DNA of 53,855 nucleotides from Nitrospinales bacterium (GCA_022450865.1 JAKUOQ010000006.1:1-53855); one strand, 5' to 3'; shown: positions 40,381-50,759, numbered from the stretch's first letter. Numbers and translations: made by a program. Notes: a model not told the origin generated them from the letters alone.

Positions 40381-41148
40381 TTATCTCCAACGATTTGAAT
40401 CCAGAGTACGATAGCAAAGGAAAAGTCCAAAAATAATAAAGGATAGGTAATAAGCGAGGTCGCTTGTTTCTATCATTCCTTTTAAAAATCGGTCCATATG
40501 TTCAATAACGGAGAGATATTGGAGGACTTGTCCTGTTGTCGAGCTAGCAGCTTGGGCACCCCATCCGATGACCCACATGAAGAGAGAAAAGCCGAATGTG
40601 ATTACGGCCGCAACGATTTGGTTTTCCGTCAATGAAGAGGCAAATATTCCTATCGAAACATAACAGCCAGCCGTGAGCAATATACCTAGATAGCCCGTTA
40701 AAACAGGGCCAATATCTGGTTCTCCAATCATGAATAAAAATCCTATAGAGTAACTTGAAATGAGAACCATTACTGTTATGACAATCATGCAGGCAAGAAA
40801 TTTACCCCAAATGATTTCTTTTAAATGTACCGGAGAAGAGAGAAGAAGACGAAATGTTTTAGATTTTTTTTCTTCCGCAAAACTTCGCATTGTGACGATA
40901 GGGATTATTAAAAGTAGAACCACCGCCATATTTTGAAAGCTGGGTTCGATGACCATTTCATTTATATTAAGAGCTATGCCCATTTGCTGAAACTGTCCCG
41001 ATTGCATACTCTGCATACTAAAAAAACTGAGGATGTTAACAAATATATAGCTATATATAATTAGGAATACCGTGGTGATCACATAGAAAATGGGAGAATT
41101 AAAAAATGAGCCCAGATCTCTTTTAGCTATGATCCAACTGTTTTTCAT
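40381..41148 (-). CDS. ABC-2 type permease (GldF-like)
   Basis: A 255-residue membrane protein with six predicted helices. The opening KRDLGSFFNSPIFYVITTVF and the central MRSFAEEKKSKTFRLLLSSPV segment are hallmarks of ABC-2 permeases of the GldF/NosY type. It overlaps the ATPase gene by four bases (ATGA) and ends four bases before the GldG-like start, so the four genes from 42080 down to 37066 form one operon for an exporter. Confidence 0.92.
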   Translation of the reverse strand: MKNSWIIAKRDLGSFFNSPIFYVITTVFLIIYSYIFVNILSFFSMQSMQSGQFQQMGIALNINEMVIEPSFQNMAVVLLLIIPIVTMRSFAEEKKSKTFRLLLSSPVHLKEIIWGKFLACMIVITVMVLISSYSIGFLFMIGEPDIGPVLTGYLGILLTAGCYVSIGIFASSLTENQIVAAVITFGFSLFMWVIGWGAQAASSTTGQVLQYLSVIEHMDRFLKGMIETSDLAYYLSFIIFGLFLCYRTLDSNRWR

Positions 41149-42080
41149 TTTTCAGGCTCCTTTTCTTCAAGAGTGAGCTTGAGGAAAATATCTTCAAGTG
41201 TCATCGAAACGGGTTTAAGTTCTACAATTCCCCAATTATTTTCCAAGGCCAGCTTTGCTATTTCATCTTGAAGGTTTGATCTTAACGCACATTCAATCAG
41301 GTATTGGTTCCCTCCACCGTTTGTTGCAGAAATGACCTGGTCCAAACCATTTAATTTTTCAATAACATTGTCTTCAGAATTCCTCACTGTTAAAGAGAGG
41401 CGATCACTCTTTCTTAATGAAGCCGCCAATCCGCCCAGAGAATCTACGGCTGCAATTTCACCATCATTTATAATAATCACACGTTTGCAAATTTGATTGA
41501 TTTCGGGAAGAATATGTGAGCTGAGGATAATTGTATGTTCAGTTGTCAACTCCTGAATCAACTTTCGGATTTCAATGATTTGAATGGGATCCAAACCTAT
41601 GGTGGGTTCATCGAGTATCAGGATTTCAGGGTCGTGGACCATGGCCTGAGCCAAACCAACTCTTTGTTGGTATCCTTTCGAAAGGCGACCAATAATCCGG
41701 TGGCCCACATCTTTTAGCGAGCACTTCTCGATTACCCTATCGACAGAGGAGGAGATTCTTTTAGTATCAACACCTCTTATTCCAGCTGCAAAATTTAGAT
41801 AATCTGAAACGATCATATCGGAGTATAGAGGCGGTGTTTCTGGAAGATATCCAATGATTTTTCTTATTTCAAGGGATTGTTCAAAGGTGTCAAACCCATT
41901 TATTTTTGCACTTCCACTGGAAGCCGCAAGAATGCAGGAAATTATATTCATGGTTGTGCTTTTGCCCGCACCATTAGGTCCTAAAAAACCGACAACTTCG
42001 CCTTTTTCTATTTGAAACGATATATTATTTATGGCTCGGCGAGTTCCATAATATCGAGTCAGATTTTTAACTTCAATCAT
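41145..42080 (-). CDS. ABC exporter ATP-binding protein (GldA-like)
   Basis: A 311-residue ATPase with Walker A GPNGAGKST (near residue 36), signature LSKGYQQRVGLAQ, Walker B EILILDEPTIGLDP and switch His in SSHILPEI. A C-terminal domain of about 80 residues follows, as in the CcmA/GldA subfamily. It is the first gene of the exporter operon, with GAGG ahead of ATG 42080. In gliding Bacteroidota GldA/F/G serve motility, but homologues in other phyla are general exporters of unknown cargo, and I infer the latter here. Confidence 0.93.
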   Translation of the reverse strand: MIEVKNLTRYYGTRRAINNISFQIEKGEVVGFLGPNGAGKSTTMNIISCILAASSGSAKINGFDTFEQSLEIRKIIGYLPETPPLYSDMIVSDYLNFAAGIRGVDTKRISSSVDRVIEKCSLKDVGHRIIGRLSKGYQQRVGLAQAMVHDPEILILDEPTIGLDPIQIIEIRKLIQELTTEHTIILSSHILPEINQICKRVIIINDGEIAAVDSLGGLAASLRKSDRLSLTVRNSEDNVIEKLNGLDQVISATNGGGNQYLIECALRSNLQDEIAKLALENNWGIVELKPVSMTLEDIFLKLTLEEKEPEK

Positions 42081-42551
42081 TCTGGTGCCTCATGACAACT
42101 ATTGAAAATCTAAACATCTGCTATTTTTTTTTAGTGTGCAGAAAAAACGAACAGGAAAAATCAAAGGAAAACTGAGTAAGGTAAAACTAGCATAGCAAAT
42201 TCATGATTTTCAATTAAATATTTTTAATCTTTGTCGCGAGAGTAACAGTGTTAGCGGACTAGAGTAAACAGCTAATTGCAAAACACGGACACATCAGGTA
42301 TTTTTTTGCAATCTCAATGTGAGTAGAGTTTGCTCTAGTATGGTTTGTTGTCGATCGAAACAGCTCAATTTCAAGAACCTGTTGCAATCGAATGATGATA
42401 TGCTCAAGAATAGATAATATTGAAACCAGGTGGGCACTTTTTCCTGAAAGGTGTAATGACCCTATCCTGAGCTGAAGAATTACTGGAACCATAACTCCAG
42501 AAGTTGAAGTGATTTGAAAGAGCCTATTTTTACTTTTTAAAAGTTATTTTT
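42081..42551. other. Divergent intergenic region
   Basis: About 470 AT-rich bases between the exporter operon and the LD-carboxypeptidase gene. A 77-codon minus-strand frame (42259-42492) was considered and not accepted. No clear promoter, hairpin or repeat was found. Confidence 0.4.
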
Positions 42552-43484
42552 ATGTTAAAAAATTCACTCTCATTGATCCGGCCCCCAAAACTGAATCCAG
42601 GCGATAAGGTAGGCGTGGTGTCTCCAGCAGGGCCGGTTAATAAAAAGCAATTGCAAAATGGGTTGGATGTGGTTTCTGAGATGGGATTCTATCCCGTGGT
42701 CGGGAAATATGTTTATTCTCGGTCGCGGTTCCTGGCTGGAACTGATTCACAACGGGCGAATGATATTATGGACATGGTTCGAAACCCTGAAATAAAAGCT
42801 ATTTTTTGCGCGCGCGGGGGTTACGGTACAAATCGAGTTCTTGAATACCTAGATGCTAAAGTGATACGGGCCAACGCGAAAATTTTTGTGGGATCCAGTG
42901 ATATTACCTTGTTACTTCATTATTTATATCTTCATTGCGGTTTGTTGAGTTTTCATGGTCCGATGGTTGCGGGTAGTTTTGGTCGGGCTCCCATGAAACA
43001 ATCGCGTAAACAAATTAAAAATATATTAATGGGGAAACCAACCTTGCTTACTTGCCGACACGCTAAGGTTTTTTCAAAAGGCATTGCAACGGGGAAAATA
43101 ACTGGAGGCTGCCTGACATTGCTTTGCCGCTCTCTGAGTACTTCCTATGAGGTGCAAACTCGCAATCGGATTTTGATTATAGAAGATGTAAATGAACCTT
43201 TATATAAACTGGATGGAATGCTATGGCAATTGAAGGCAGCCGGAAAGTTTAAAGGGATCCGAGGAATAGTTTTTGGAGAGATGATCAACTGCAAACCCCA
43301 AAAGTATAGCGATGGTAAATTTGAAGATATTCTTGCCGACCTGTTTCCAAATCCTAAAATCCCTATCATTACCCATTGTCCGGTAGGTCATGGTAAGGAA
43401 ATTTGGACACTCCCATTTGAAACTCAGGCTACTCTCAACGCCTCGGCGAAATCTCTTGAATTGAAAAATTGTGGTGTTAAGTGA
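42552..43484 (+). CDS. LD-carboxypeptidase (peptidase family S66)
   Basis: A 310-residue serine peptidase of the LdcA/MccF family. Hallmarks: [21 protein letters not shown] at the N-terminus, [12 protein letters not shown], nucleophile Ser in [19 protein letters not shown], catalytic Glu in [18 protein letters not shown] and His in CPVGHG. It cuts the L,D bond of the tetrapeptide stem in murein recycling (LdcA), or amide bonds of microcin-like compounds (MccF); LdcA-type is more likely. No signal peptide is seen. The last eight bases overlap the end of hisF on the other strand. Confidence 0.93.
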   Translation: MLKNSLSLIRPPKLNPGDKVGVVSPAGPVNKKQLQNGLDVVSEMGFYPVVGKYVYSRSRFLAGTDSQRANDIMDMVRNPEIKAIFCARGGYGTNRVLEYLDAKVIRANAKIFVGSSDITLLLHYLYLHCGLLSFHGPMVAGSFGRAPMKQSRKQIKNILMGKPTLLTCRHAKVFSKGIATGKITGGCLTLLCRSLSTSYEVQTRNRILIIEDVNEPLYKLDGMLWQLKAAGKFKGIRGIVFGEMINCKPQKYSDGKFEDILADLFPNPKIPIITHCPVGHGKEIWTLPFETQATLNASAKSLELKNCGVK

Positions 43485-44313
43485 GGCGGATGCAAATACC
43501 TTTTTCTTTCAAGTAACGTTTGGTATCGTAAATGGTAAATTCTTTAAAATGAAAAATAGAGGCAGCTAGGACAGCATCTGCTTTGCCATTCATAATTCCA
43601 TCATATAAATGCTCCAGTGTTCCAGCACCTCCAGAAGCTATTACGGGGATGGTAACGGACTCTGAAACTGAGCGATTTAAATTCAAATCGTAGCCCGATT
43701 TGGTACCATCTCGATCCATGCTAGTGAGAAGGATTTCCCCTGCACCATAGGCTTGCATTTGCTGCGCCCATTTAACTGCATTTATAGCTGTCGCTGTCCT
43801 GCCTCCATGGATATAGACCTCCCAGGATAGAGTTGTACTTTTTTTATCCAAAAGTAAATATGGATGGTTATCGGCCCAACTCGGAATAGATGGTAGATCA
43901 GTGACAGATTTAGTCTGCTTAGCATCAATGGCTACGACGATGCATTGGCTTCCAAAACGCTTCGCTGCTTTTTGTACAAATGCGGGGTCTTTAACGGCAG
44001 CCGAATTAATAGCCACCTTATCGGCCCCGGCTTTTAATAGATTTCGAATGTCATCCAAAGTGCGAACGCCACCCCCTACAGTAAGAGGCATGAAAACTTT
44101 TTCAGCGGTACGTGCTACGACATCTAAAATAATGTCACGCTTTTCATGAGAAGCAGTAATATCTAAGAAGGTGAGTTCATCGGCCCCTTCTTTTTCATAA
44201 GCTGCGGCAATTTCAACAGGATCGCCTGCATCTCGCAAATTGACAAAGTTAACCCCTTTGACCACGCGGCCATCTTTAACATCAAGGCAAGGGATAATTC
44301 GTTTGATCAGCAT
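43477..44313 (-). CDS. hisF: Imidazole glycerol phosphate synthase, cyclase subunit
   Basis: A 278-residue (beta/alpha)8 enzyme that closes the imidazole ring in histidine synthesis using ammonia from HisH. Hallmarks: [17 protein letters not shown] with the first catalytic Asp, [46 protein letters not shown] with the second Asp, and [10 protein letters not shown]. It is about 20 residues longer than usual: an insert (around 137-165) separates AIDAK from WEVYIHGGR. It starts five bases after the hisA stop, so the two are one operon. hisH is not visible here. Confidence 0.96.
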   Translation of the reverse strand: MLIKRIIPCLDVKDGRVVKGVNFVNLRDAGDPVEIAAAYEKEGADELTFLDITASHEKRDIILDVVARTAEKVFMPLTVGGGVRTLDDIRNLLKAGADKVAINSAAVKDPAFVQKAAKRFGSQCIVVAIDAKQTKSVTDLPSIPSWADNHPYLLLDKKSTTLSWEVYIHGGRTATAINAVKWAQQMQAYGAGEILLTSMDRDGTKSGYDLNLNRSVSESVTIPVIASGGAGTLEHLYDGIMNGKADAVLAASIFHFKEFTIYDTKRYLKEKGICIRLT

Positions 44314-44318
44314 GAATG

Positions 44319-45038
44319 TTAGACGAGACTTTTTGCCTCGCTGTACGATAAGGTTTTGTCATAAAGTGCTTTTCCGATAATTACTCCCTCTACACCATAA
44401 GATTCAAGCTTCTTTAGATTTTTTATATCTTCAAAGCGACTGACTCCGCCGGAGGCAATAACCGGCAATTGAGCGGCTTCCGCAAACTCTTTTATACTTT
44501 CAAGGTTAGGGCCTTGAAGCATTCCATCTCGACTGATATCCGTAAAGATAAACCCTGCAATACCGTAGTTTCGCATTTTGATTGCAAGGTCGGTCGCCTT
44601 CTGATCAGAAACTTCAACCCAGCCTTTAACCGCAACCAAACCGTCTCTGGCATCGATACCGACAATTATTTTTCCTGGGAATTTTTTGCATGCTTGTTCC
44701 ACAAACTCGGGTTGTTTTTGGGCAATCGTTCCTAAAATAACCCGGTAGACCCCGGCGTCGACATATTCTTCTATTGCGGAAAGAGTTCGGATGCCGCCTC
44801 CTACTTGAATATCAACGGAACTGCTATATATGATTTCCTTTACGATCTTTGAATTTTTTGGCGAACCTTCAAAGGCTCCGTCTAAATCAACAACGTGAAT
44901 CAGTCGAGCGCCTTCTTCATCCCAATGATCTGCCATTTCTTTGGGATGGTCCGAATAAATTGTTTCCTGATCGGCTTTTCCCTGAGAAAGGCGTACACAT
45001 TTGCCATTTTTTATGTCTACTGCGGGTATAATTTTCAT
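44319..45038 (-). CDS. hisA: ProFAR isomerase
   Basis: A 239-residue (beta/alpha)8 enzyme that opens the ribose of ProFAR to PRFAR, the step just before HisF. Hallmarks: [17 protein letters not shown] with catalytic Asp8, [35 protein letters not shown] with the second Asp and [13 protein letters not shown]. The length is normal. It is transcribed ahead of hisF with five bases between them. No other his gene is in the window, so the pathway is scattered. Confidence 0.96.
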   Translation of the reverse strand: MKIIPAVDIKNGKCVRLSQGKADQETIYSDHPKEMADHWDEEGARLIHVVDLDGAFEGSPKNSKIVKEIIYSSSVDIQVGGGIRTLSAIEEYVDAGVYRVILGTIAQKQPEFVEQACKKFPGKIIVGIDARDGLVAVKGWVEVSDQKATDLAIKMRNYGIAGFIFTDISRDGMLQGPNLESIKEFAEAAQLPVIASGGVSRFEDIKNLKKLESYGVEGVIIGKALYDKTLSYSEAKSLV

Positions 45039-45167
45039 CGAAGCTCTAGAGGTTTATTTTTTATAGGAATCTATACTAGCAAATTATAGAGATAACCTTG
45101 CATTATTCTAGTCATTAAATCTTCACCTGATCACTGGTATATAAACCAGATTAATTTGTTCCTGCGA

Positions 45168-45197
45168 TTACCAATTTTACTCTAGGCGTTATATAAT
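45168..45197 (+). promoter_or_regulatory. Possible promoter of rfbC
   Basis: TATAAT at 45192-45197 is exact; the -35 candidate TTACCA (45168-45173, 18-base spacer) is weak. It sits 65 bases before the rfbC start. Confidence 0.35.
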
Positions 45198-45261
45198 CTT
45201 CTTCCTTAATCTGGGTCTTCCTTTAATACCCATCTTATTACTTGCAATCAGGATATTAAAT

Positions 45262-45795
45262 ATGACTTTTAAAGTGGAAAAATCGGATTTGGAAGGGGTA
45301 TTGTTAATCCAGCCTGCTGTCCATACCGATTCACGAGGCAGATTTTTTGAGAGCTTCCAAAAAGAAAGGTATAAAGAAATAGGGATAGAGGAGGAGTTTG
45401 TTCAGGACAACCACTCTATTTCCCAAAAAAATACCATTCGTGGCCTCCACTATAGAGTTGCCCCGGAGCAATCCAAACTGGTAAGGGTAATCAGAGGTGA
45501 GGTGTTCGATGTGGTGGTAGACATTCGTAAAGGATCTCCCACTTTTGGTCAGTGGAGAGGTTATACTTTGTCAGATACTAATTACCTTCAAATTTATATC
45601 CCTGTGGGATTTGCACATGGATTTTGTGTTCTCAGCGAAATGGCTGAGTTTTTATACAAAGTTTCTGAGTATTATTCTGCAGAAAAGGAAAAAGGCATTA
45701 TGTGGAATGATCAAGACATTGGTATCGACTGGCCAATTTCAAATCCTGTTCTCTCGGAAAAGGATAAAACCAATCTTACATTAAAAGATTTGTAG
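45262..45795 (+). CDS. rfbC: dTDP-4-dehydrorhamnose 3,5-epimerase
   Basis: A 177-residue cupin-fold epimerase making dTDP-4-dehydro-L-rhamnose in dTDP-rhamnose synthesis for surface polysaccharide. Hallmarks: DSRGRFFESFQKERY, DNHSISQKNTIRGLHYR with the catalytic His, LVRVIRGEVFDVVVDIRKGSPTFG, IPVGFAHGFCVLSE and the C-terminal DIGIDWPI. The length is slightly short but complete. It stands alone: rfbA, rfbB and rfbD do not adjoin it. AGGA precedes ATG 45262. Confidence 0.95.
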   Translation: MTFKVEKSDLEGVLLIQPAVHTDSRGRFFESFQKERYKEIGIEEEFVQDNHSISQKNTIRGLHYRVAPEQSKLVRVIRGEVFDVVVDIRKGSPTFGQWRGYTLSDTNYLQIYIPVGFAHGFCVLSEMAEFLYKVSEYYSAEKEKGIMWNDQDIGIDWPISNPVLSEKDKTNLTLKDL

Positions 45796-45886
45796 TTAGA
45801 AATGAATCCATAACCCTTACTTTCGTTAAACCATTTTACTGTTCCTACTTAAATAAAAATACTCTCCTACTAATGGGATAGACTTC

Positions 45887-47839
45887 CTAATTAGGTCTTT
45901 TAAAACCGCGCATTTGCGGGATGGTGCCGTCAAAGGTATCTTCGGTAGCAGGTGGATCTGCTTTTTTCTTCTGTTCGCCTTTTTTCTGCGCAAGATAAAC
46001 CACGAGATCGGGGTTGACTTGGTTCTCTGGGCACATCTTTAAATGCTGGCGGAAGAACGGCATGTTGTAAATAGGATCGTTATATAGTGCATCAAGCTTG
46101 TAATGATCGAATAATCCTTGTAGCTGACGCGGTCCTACCAGAAACATGAACCCCTCTGGCATTAATGCTTCTGACAATGCCGTCAACATGCTTTCGCAGG
46201 CTTCGCGATCCTGATGGTACATGAATGGAATCCATTTAAAGATCAAATCATATTTTTGGCTATACGCATCGCGAATATGTTCTTGTTCTTTCAAGAACGA
46301 AACCCTTTCCACATTACTCAACTGTTCCCGCGAGGCAGCGTAGTTCCATAGCAGTTGCGCATTTTTCTGTGCAAACTCCGGATCGCTGTATAGCACCGTG
46401 TACGTTCGGTCTTTCGAACTGTCGATGCAACCTGCAAGTACAGTGTCAAAGGTGTGGATGAGCACCGATTCCATTTTTTCCAGTTTCGCAGGCATTGCCG
46501 GCGCCATTTCCATATAATGAAAAATTTGATCGAGCACCATTGGTTGCATGGAAGACTCATCTATATCTGCTTGTCCTTCGGGATAAAAAGGGACGGTGTA
46601 TATTGATTTTATCGGGTCAACTCGTGGTGGCTCGCCGTTAAAAAACCATTTCCATGTGAAAGGGTATTTCTGTGCTAATCGGGTGGAATAAGTCTGAGGC
46701 CTCAACCCCCAACTGGATTCAAAATGAATTTCTCTTCCCTGTTCTCCTTCGAGAAGGGTAAACGTCTGACTGCCCACGCGCACTTCACGTTCGATGGGAG
46801 GTTTTCTAACCCCACCACAGTTGATAAAAGGAAAAGTAATCGGATCGTCAAATACGGTGACTTTGTAGAGGTAGCCGTCTTGCGCGGTGATAGCTACTTT
46901 TTGTTCCTCACTGAAATACCTGACCGGTGGATTTTTTTGCGGAGTCCAGGTAATTTCGTGCGAGGTTTGAGGGTCCATAAAAACGGTTTTGATATTTTTT
47001 CCTTCGGGTCCTTTAGGCTCAAAAAATGCCGAAAAAATATTAAACGCTTCCTTGGAAGGGTAGGTCGGTAAACCGCGATATCTTAACGGGGCTAGTTTTT
47101 CTTCACGCGATTGGTCGTTGTAAATTCCCCAGATGAACTCAAAAACGGCGCCGCCAGTTCCTGGCAGGGTGGACTGGAAAAGTTCCACCACAGGAATTAG
47201 GTCAAGTTTTGCCCAGTTGACTTGGAACATGAAACTAATAAATATGGATTTATCGAACGTGCCTTCGTGCAATGCGTAAAGACCATCTTTAGTAAGGCGG
47301 ATATCATATTTGCCTTCGCCTTGATGGACCATATGATCGTCGTCATAAAAATATTTCACTTCTGATGCTGGTACGCGCCACGCTTCTGCGGCTTTTTCGC
47401 GCAGGCCATCCAGAGACATATTTTCCCAGCCTTCATGAGGGCTGATATCGATTTGAGTGGAAAAAGTTTTTGCCCGTGGTTTGATGCCCACCCATTGTTT
47501 GCAATCGAGTTGCATGCGGGCGAAGGCCAACTGTATTTCGCCGGTATTTTCATCTTCCGTCCATAATGCTTCGTGCAACGGAGTGCCTTCTGGGTCAGTG
47601 CAGAGAAAACGCTGTCCTTTTTCGTTGTAAAAGACGATATGCCGGCTTGGAAAAACTTTTACTCGGGTATTTACGACTGTGAGCGACTCATTTTCGTACC
47701 AAAATTCACAACCATCTTTTTCTTCTTTTTTCAGACTGGGAATCATTTTTTCCAAATTTACTGCGTAAGAAAGATTGTTGGCGAAGATAAGGGAACCATC
47801 CCGAGTCAATGCCTCTATGATTTTTTCAACTTTTGTCAC
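45887..47839 (-). CDS. Large protein of unknown function with methyltransferase-like C-terminus
   Basis: A 650-residue soluble protein without signal peptide. The N-terminal ~450 residues are rich in aromatic residues and beta strands and match no family I know. Around residues 545-600, YDLIFKWIPFMYHQDREACESMLTALSEALMPEGFMFLVGP resembles the post-motif strand and helix of class I methyltransferases (asp-x-hydrophobic, then ...L.pGG.l...GP), but no Gly-rich SAM motif is obvious upstream. The C-terminus is Lys-rich. GTG 47839 with GAGGGAT six bases upstream is the start. It is a single-gene unit converging with rfbC. Confidence 0.75.
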   Translation of the reverse strand: MTKVEKIIEALTRDGSLIFANNLSYAVNLEKMIPSLKKEEKDGCEFWYENESLTVVNTRVKVFPSRHIVFYNEKGQRFLCTDPEGTPLHEALWTEDENTGEIQLAFARMQLDCKQWVGIKPRAKTFSTQIDISPHEGWENMSLDGLREKAAEAWRVPASEVKYFYDDDHMVHQGEGKYDIRLTKDGLYALHEGTFDKSIFISFMFQVNWAKLDLIPVVELFQSTLPGTGGAVFEFIWGIYNDQSREEKLAPLRYRGLPTYPSKEAFNIFSAFFEPKGPEGKNIKTVFMDPQTSHEITWTPQKNPPVRYFSEEQKVAITAQDGYLYKVTVFDDPITFPFINCGGVRKPPIEREVRVGSQTFTLLEGEQGREIHFESSWGLRPQTYSTRLAQKYPFTWKWFFNGEPPRVDPIKSIYTVPFYPEGQADIDESSMQPMVLDQIFHYMEMAPAMPAKLEKMESVLIHTFDTVLAGCIDSSKDRTYTVLYSDPEFAQKNAQLLWNYAASREQLSNVERVSFLKEQEHIRDAYSQKYDLIFKWIPFMYHQDREACESMLTALSEALMPEGFMFLVGPRQLQGLFDHYKLDALYNDPIYNMPFFRQHLKMCPENQVNPDLVVYLAQKKGEQKKKADPPATEDTFDGTIPQMRGFKRPN

Positions 47840-47968
47840 TATGTATCCCTCAGTGGTATTACTTGGCTTGAAAGAATGAAAGGGTGATTATAGTTAGCCT
47901 CGTTCCATTCTGTCAACCAATGTACTTTTTCTTTGAAAAGTAAGCCTTTTGGCTAACTGGTGGAATAA

Positions 47969-47997
47969 TTGACAGTAGCCTTAGAGAACTCTATAAT
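47969..47997 (+). promoter_or_regulatory. Perfect consensus sigma-70 promoter of the large TPR gene
   Basis: TTGACA (47969-47974), 17-base spacer, TATAAT (47992-47997): exact hexamers with optimal spacing. Transcription would begin near 48004, leaving a ~145-base leader before the ATG at 48150. It lies in the divergent gap with the 650-residue unknown gene. Confidence 0.8.
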
Positions 47998-48149
47998 TTG
48001 GATTATACAAATAGTATCAATAACTCATTTAGTTAGAAATATTTAAGTTGATGGCAGGGCTATTTTATTGCCAAAGCCATTCTTATATTTCGTAGCAAAA
48101 GATAAATAATATAAAAGTCCGTTAAAATTTTAAAAGGTGGTGCCCGGTT

Positions 48150-50759
48150 ATGAGTGAAGTGAGTGAAGGAAGAAAGCTTGAGAATCTCGGTTATGAGAGT
48201 TTGCAAAAGAACAATATTAAGGAAGCAGAGTCTAGTTTTCTGGCAGCTTTAAAGGAAATGGAAAAAGAGGGAGATGAGACGGGTCAGGCCTATGTGCTCG
48301 GAAATCTGGGTAATATCAGTTTTCAGAGCAAACAGTTTGACAAGGCCGAAGAGTTTTATACTCGTTCACTTACCTTTATGGAAAAGTTGAAGGATGTGAA
48401 GGGGATTGAAAGTTCTCTGGGCAACCTTGGAAACGTTCACTTTTATCAGGGCAATTTTGACAAGGCGGAAGAGAACTACCAAAAAGCCATGACAATTGTG
48501 CTGGAGGCCAACGACCCTCTGGGGCAGGGCATTTATAGTGAGTATCTGGGAAACATCTTTCTGAAAAAAGAAGAAGCTGAAAAAGCTATTGAGCATTACG
48601 AAAAAGCTAAAGAATTCATGTCTGCTGCAAAGCAGGATGAAAGAAAAATAAAACAACTTGAAGACCGCATTGAGTCGATTAAAAAATCCCCACTATTTTT
48701 AAAGAAAAACGAGGAAGCCCTTGTAGTTAATTTGGAGTCGCTTATATCCACTGGACAAAAAACTAAAGCCATTGCCAAGCTACAGGAACTGGAAGAAATA
48801 TATTTCCAGTGGAAGCGTATGGATAAGGTGGTTGAAACCATCCAGAAAACTATGACTCTTTTAGAGGAAATTGATGATAAGGCCTCTGCTGGTGTTTGTT
48901 ATGCGAACCTAGCAGGTATATATCTGCAAATGTCGGCTGAGGGGCAACCTGAAAAAGTGAATGAGGCGGAAACGTATTTCAAAAAAGCGCTAAAAGTAAT
49001 TGGTGATTCTGACAAACGCAGAAACTCTTATCTTCTAGGAAGTCTGGGAAACATTTACCTCAATCAAAACAAACTCGAATTGGCGTGGGAAAATTTTGAA
49101 AAATCTCTCAAAATCATGCAGGAATCGGGCGACAAACTGGGCGAGGCGCGTGGTTATGCCAATCTTGGTAATGTTCGTGGTCTGCAGAAAAACTGGGATG
49201 CAGCTGAAGAACAGTATCTTAGTTCTTTGGAGTTGATGGAAAAAAATGAAAATCGACCTGGAATTGCGCAGCAATGTGAATCGTTGGGAGACATTTATCT
49301 TAAAAAAGAAGAGTTTGATAAGGCTGAAGATAATTTTATGCGTGCCAGTGATCTTTATGAAGAAATGAAAGAGCAAAAAAGTGTTCAGGAAGTGCAAGAC
49401 AAATTGATGTTTATTTTTTCGCAGCCGAAATATCTTGAGAATCGCAAGCAAGCCATTCGAGAGGGATTGAAAAAACCTGAAACTGAAAAAGATTTAAAAC
49501 TCAAGTTGATGTTATTGAACGATTTGGGCAACGTGCTGTTTATGTCCAATAACTGGGATGAAGCTGCGGAAGTGGCGCGGGAAACCATTGCTTTACACGA
49601 ACAATCTGGTGACAAACAAGCTCTTGGTGGAGCCTATGGAAACTTGGGAAGTATCTTGTTGCAGCAGGAAGATTTTAAGGGAGCTGAAGAGAATTATAGT
49701 AATGCCATTAAAATCAAAGAAGAATCAAAGGAACAGGGAGATCTCAAAGAATTATATGCCAACTATCTAAATGTTTTGATTCTTGCGGGAAAGATGGAAA
49801 AGGCTGAAAAACTGGTTAACAAATCATTGAAGGTAAATAAGGCTGCAAGCAATGCGAAAGGTCTTGTTGCGGATTATCGAAATTTAGGAAATATCTGTTT
49901 ACAGAAAAAAGATTGGTCTGGTGCGGAAAAAAATTACCTAGAGGCATTGGCAGTAAATACCAGTGCGGATAATAAACGGGAGATGGCCGAAGACAATCGA
50001 AACCAGTACAATCTCTATTTGCAAAAAGAAGATTGGGGGAATGCGGAGAAATATGCATTGAAATCTTTTGAAATTGCCGAGCAGATCAATGATGTCCTCA
50101 ATGTCTTGGCAGACAGTCGGGTATTGGCGAAGATTTATGTTGAGAAAAAAGAACGAGCCAATCAGGAGAAATTTTATATTAAAGCTCTTGAAACATCAGA
50201 AAAAATCAATGACCAAAAAGAGATTTGCGCTGACCTTAGGAATCTTGGAAAGTTTAATATGGAAAGGGGATACCGCGAAAAAGCTAGCGAGGGTTTTCAA
50301 AGGTCATTTGAAATTTCGAGTAAGTTGAATGATAAAATGGAAATTGCTGAAGACTATCGCAATCTTGGTAACCTGGCATTCAGTAATGGCAAAAGAAAAG
50401 AAGCAGAAGAACTATATTTAAAAGCATTGAAACTTACAGAAGAAGTGGGAGATCAGCGAGGAGCTGGACAGGATTTAACATATTTAGGTAACTTGAAGTT
50501 TAAAGATATGAAATATGATGACGCGGAAGAATACTTTGGACAAGCCGCTAAATGTTTTCGGGAAATTAAGAACTGGTCGAATTTAATCCAATTCAATATG
50601 ACGGTGGCGAGAATGCAGATACTCGTTGGTCGGTTTGAGGAGTTTGATAAATATTTGAAGGATGCGCGAGAAATCGCACGTGATCTCGGGGACCCGGAAC
50701 CTATCATGGAAGCCATTAAGGCCATGGAAAAAATGAAAGATGAGATTGATAAGAAGTAA
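48150..50759 (+). CDS. Giant TPR protein (about 869 residues)
   Basis: Soluble and built almost wholly of TPR motifs, many of 40 residues in the kinesin-light-chain/Rapsyn style (LGNLGNISFQSKQFDKAEEFYTRSL, LGNVHFYQGNFDKAEENYQKAM and so on); about 18-20 copies can be counted in blocks at residues 1-170, 200-425 and 440-850. Short spacers of charged residues separate the blocks. No signal peptide and no enzymatic domain is seen. Such proteins act as scaffolds or as sensors that bind peptides. It has a perfect promoter and an AAAAGGTGG ribosome site, hence is probably abundant. It is a single-gene unit. Confidence 0.9.
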   Translation: MSEVSEGRKLENLGYESLQKNNIKEAESSFLAALKEMEKEGDETGQAYVLGNLGNISFQSKQFDKAEEFYTRSLTFMEKLKDVKGIESSLGNLGNVHFYQGNFDKAEENYQKAMTIVLEANDPLGQGIYSEYLGNIFLKKEEAEKAIEHYEKAKEFMSAAKQDERKIKQLEDRIESIKKSPLFLKKNEEALVVNLESLISTGQKTKAIAKLQELEEIYFQWKRMDKVVETIQKTMTLLEEIDDKASAGVCYANLAGIYLQMSAEGQPEKVNEAETYFKKALKVIGDSDKRRNSYLLGSLGNIYLNQNKLELAWENFEKSLKIMQESGDKLGEARGYANLGNVRGLQKNWDAAEEQYLSSLELMEKNENRPGIAQQCESLGDIYLKKEEFDKAEDNFMRASDLYEEMKEQKSVQEVQDKLMFIFSQPKYLENRKQAIREGLKKPETEKDLKLKLMLLNDLGNVLFMSNNWDEAAEVARETIALHEQSGDKQALGGAYGNLGSILLQQEDFKGAEENYSNAIKIKEESKEQGDLKELYANYLNVLILAGKMEKAEKLVNKSLKVNKAASNAKGLVADYRNLGNICLQKKDWSGAEKNYLEALAVNTSADNKREMAEDNRNQYNLYLQKEDWGNAEKYALKSFEIAEQINDVLNVLADSRVLAKIYVEKKERANQEKFYIKALETSEKINDQKEICADLRNLGKFNMERGYREKASEGFQRSFEISSKLNDKMEIAEDYRNLGNLAFSNGKRKEAEELYLKALKLTEEVGDQRGAGQDLTYLGNLKFKDMKYDDAEEYFGQAAKCFREIKNWSNLIQFNMTVARMQILVGRFEEFDKYLKDAREIARDLGDPEPIMEAIKAMEKMKDEIDKK

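Noticed and set aside
42259-42492. A 77-codon minus-strand frame between the exporter operon and the LD-carboxypeptidase gene
   Set aside because: No ribosome site, no recognisable domain, isolated in an AT-rich gap; not enough to support a gene.
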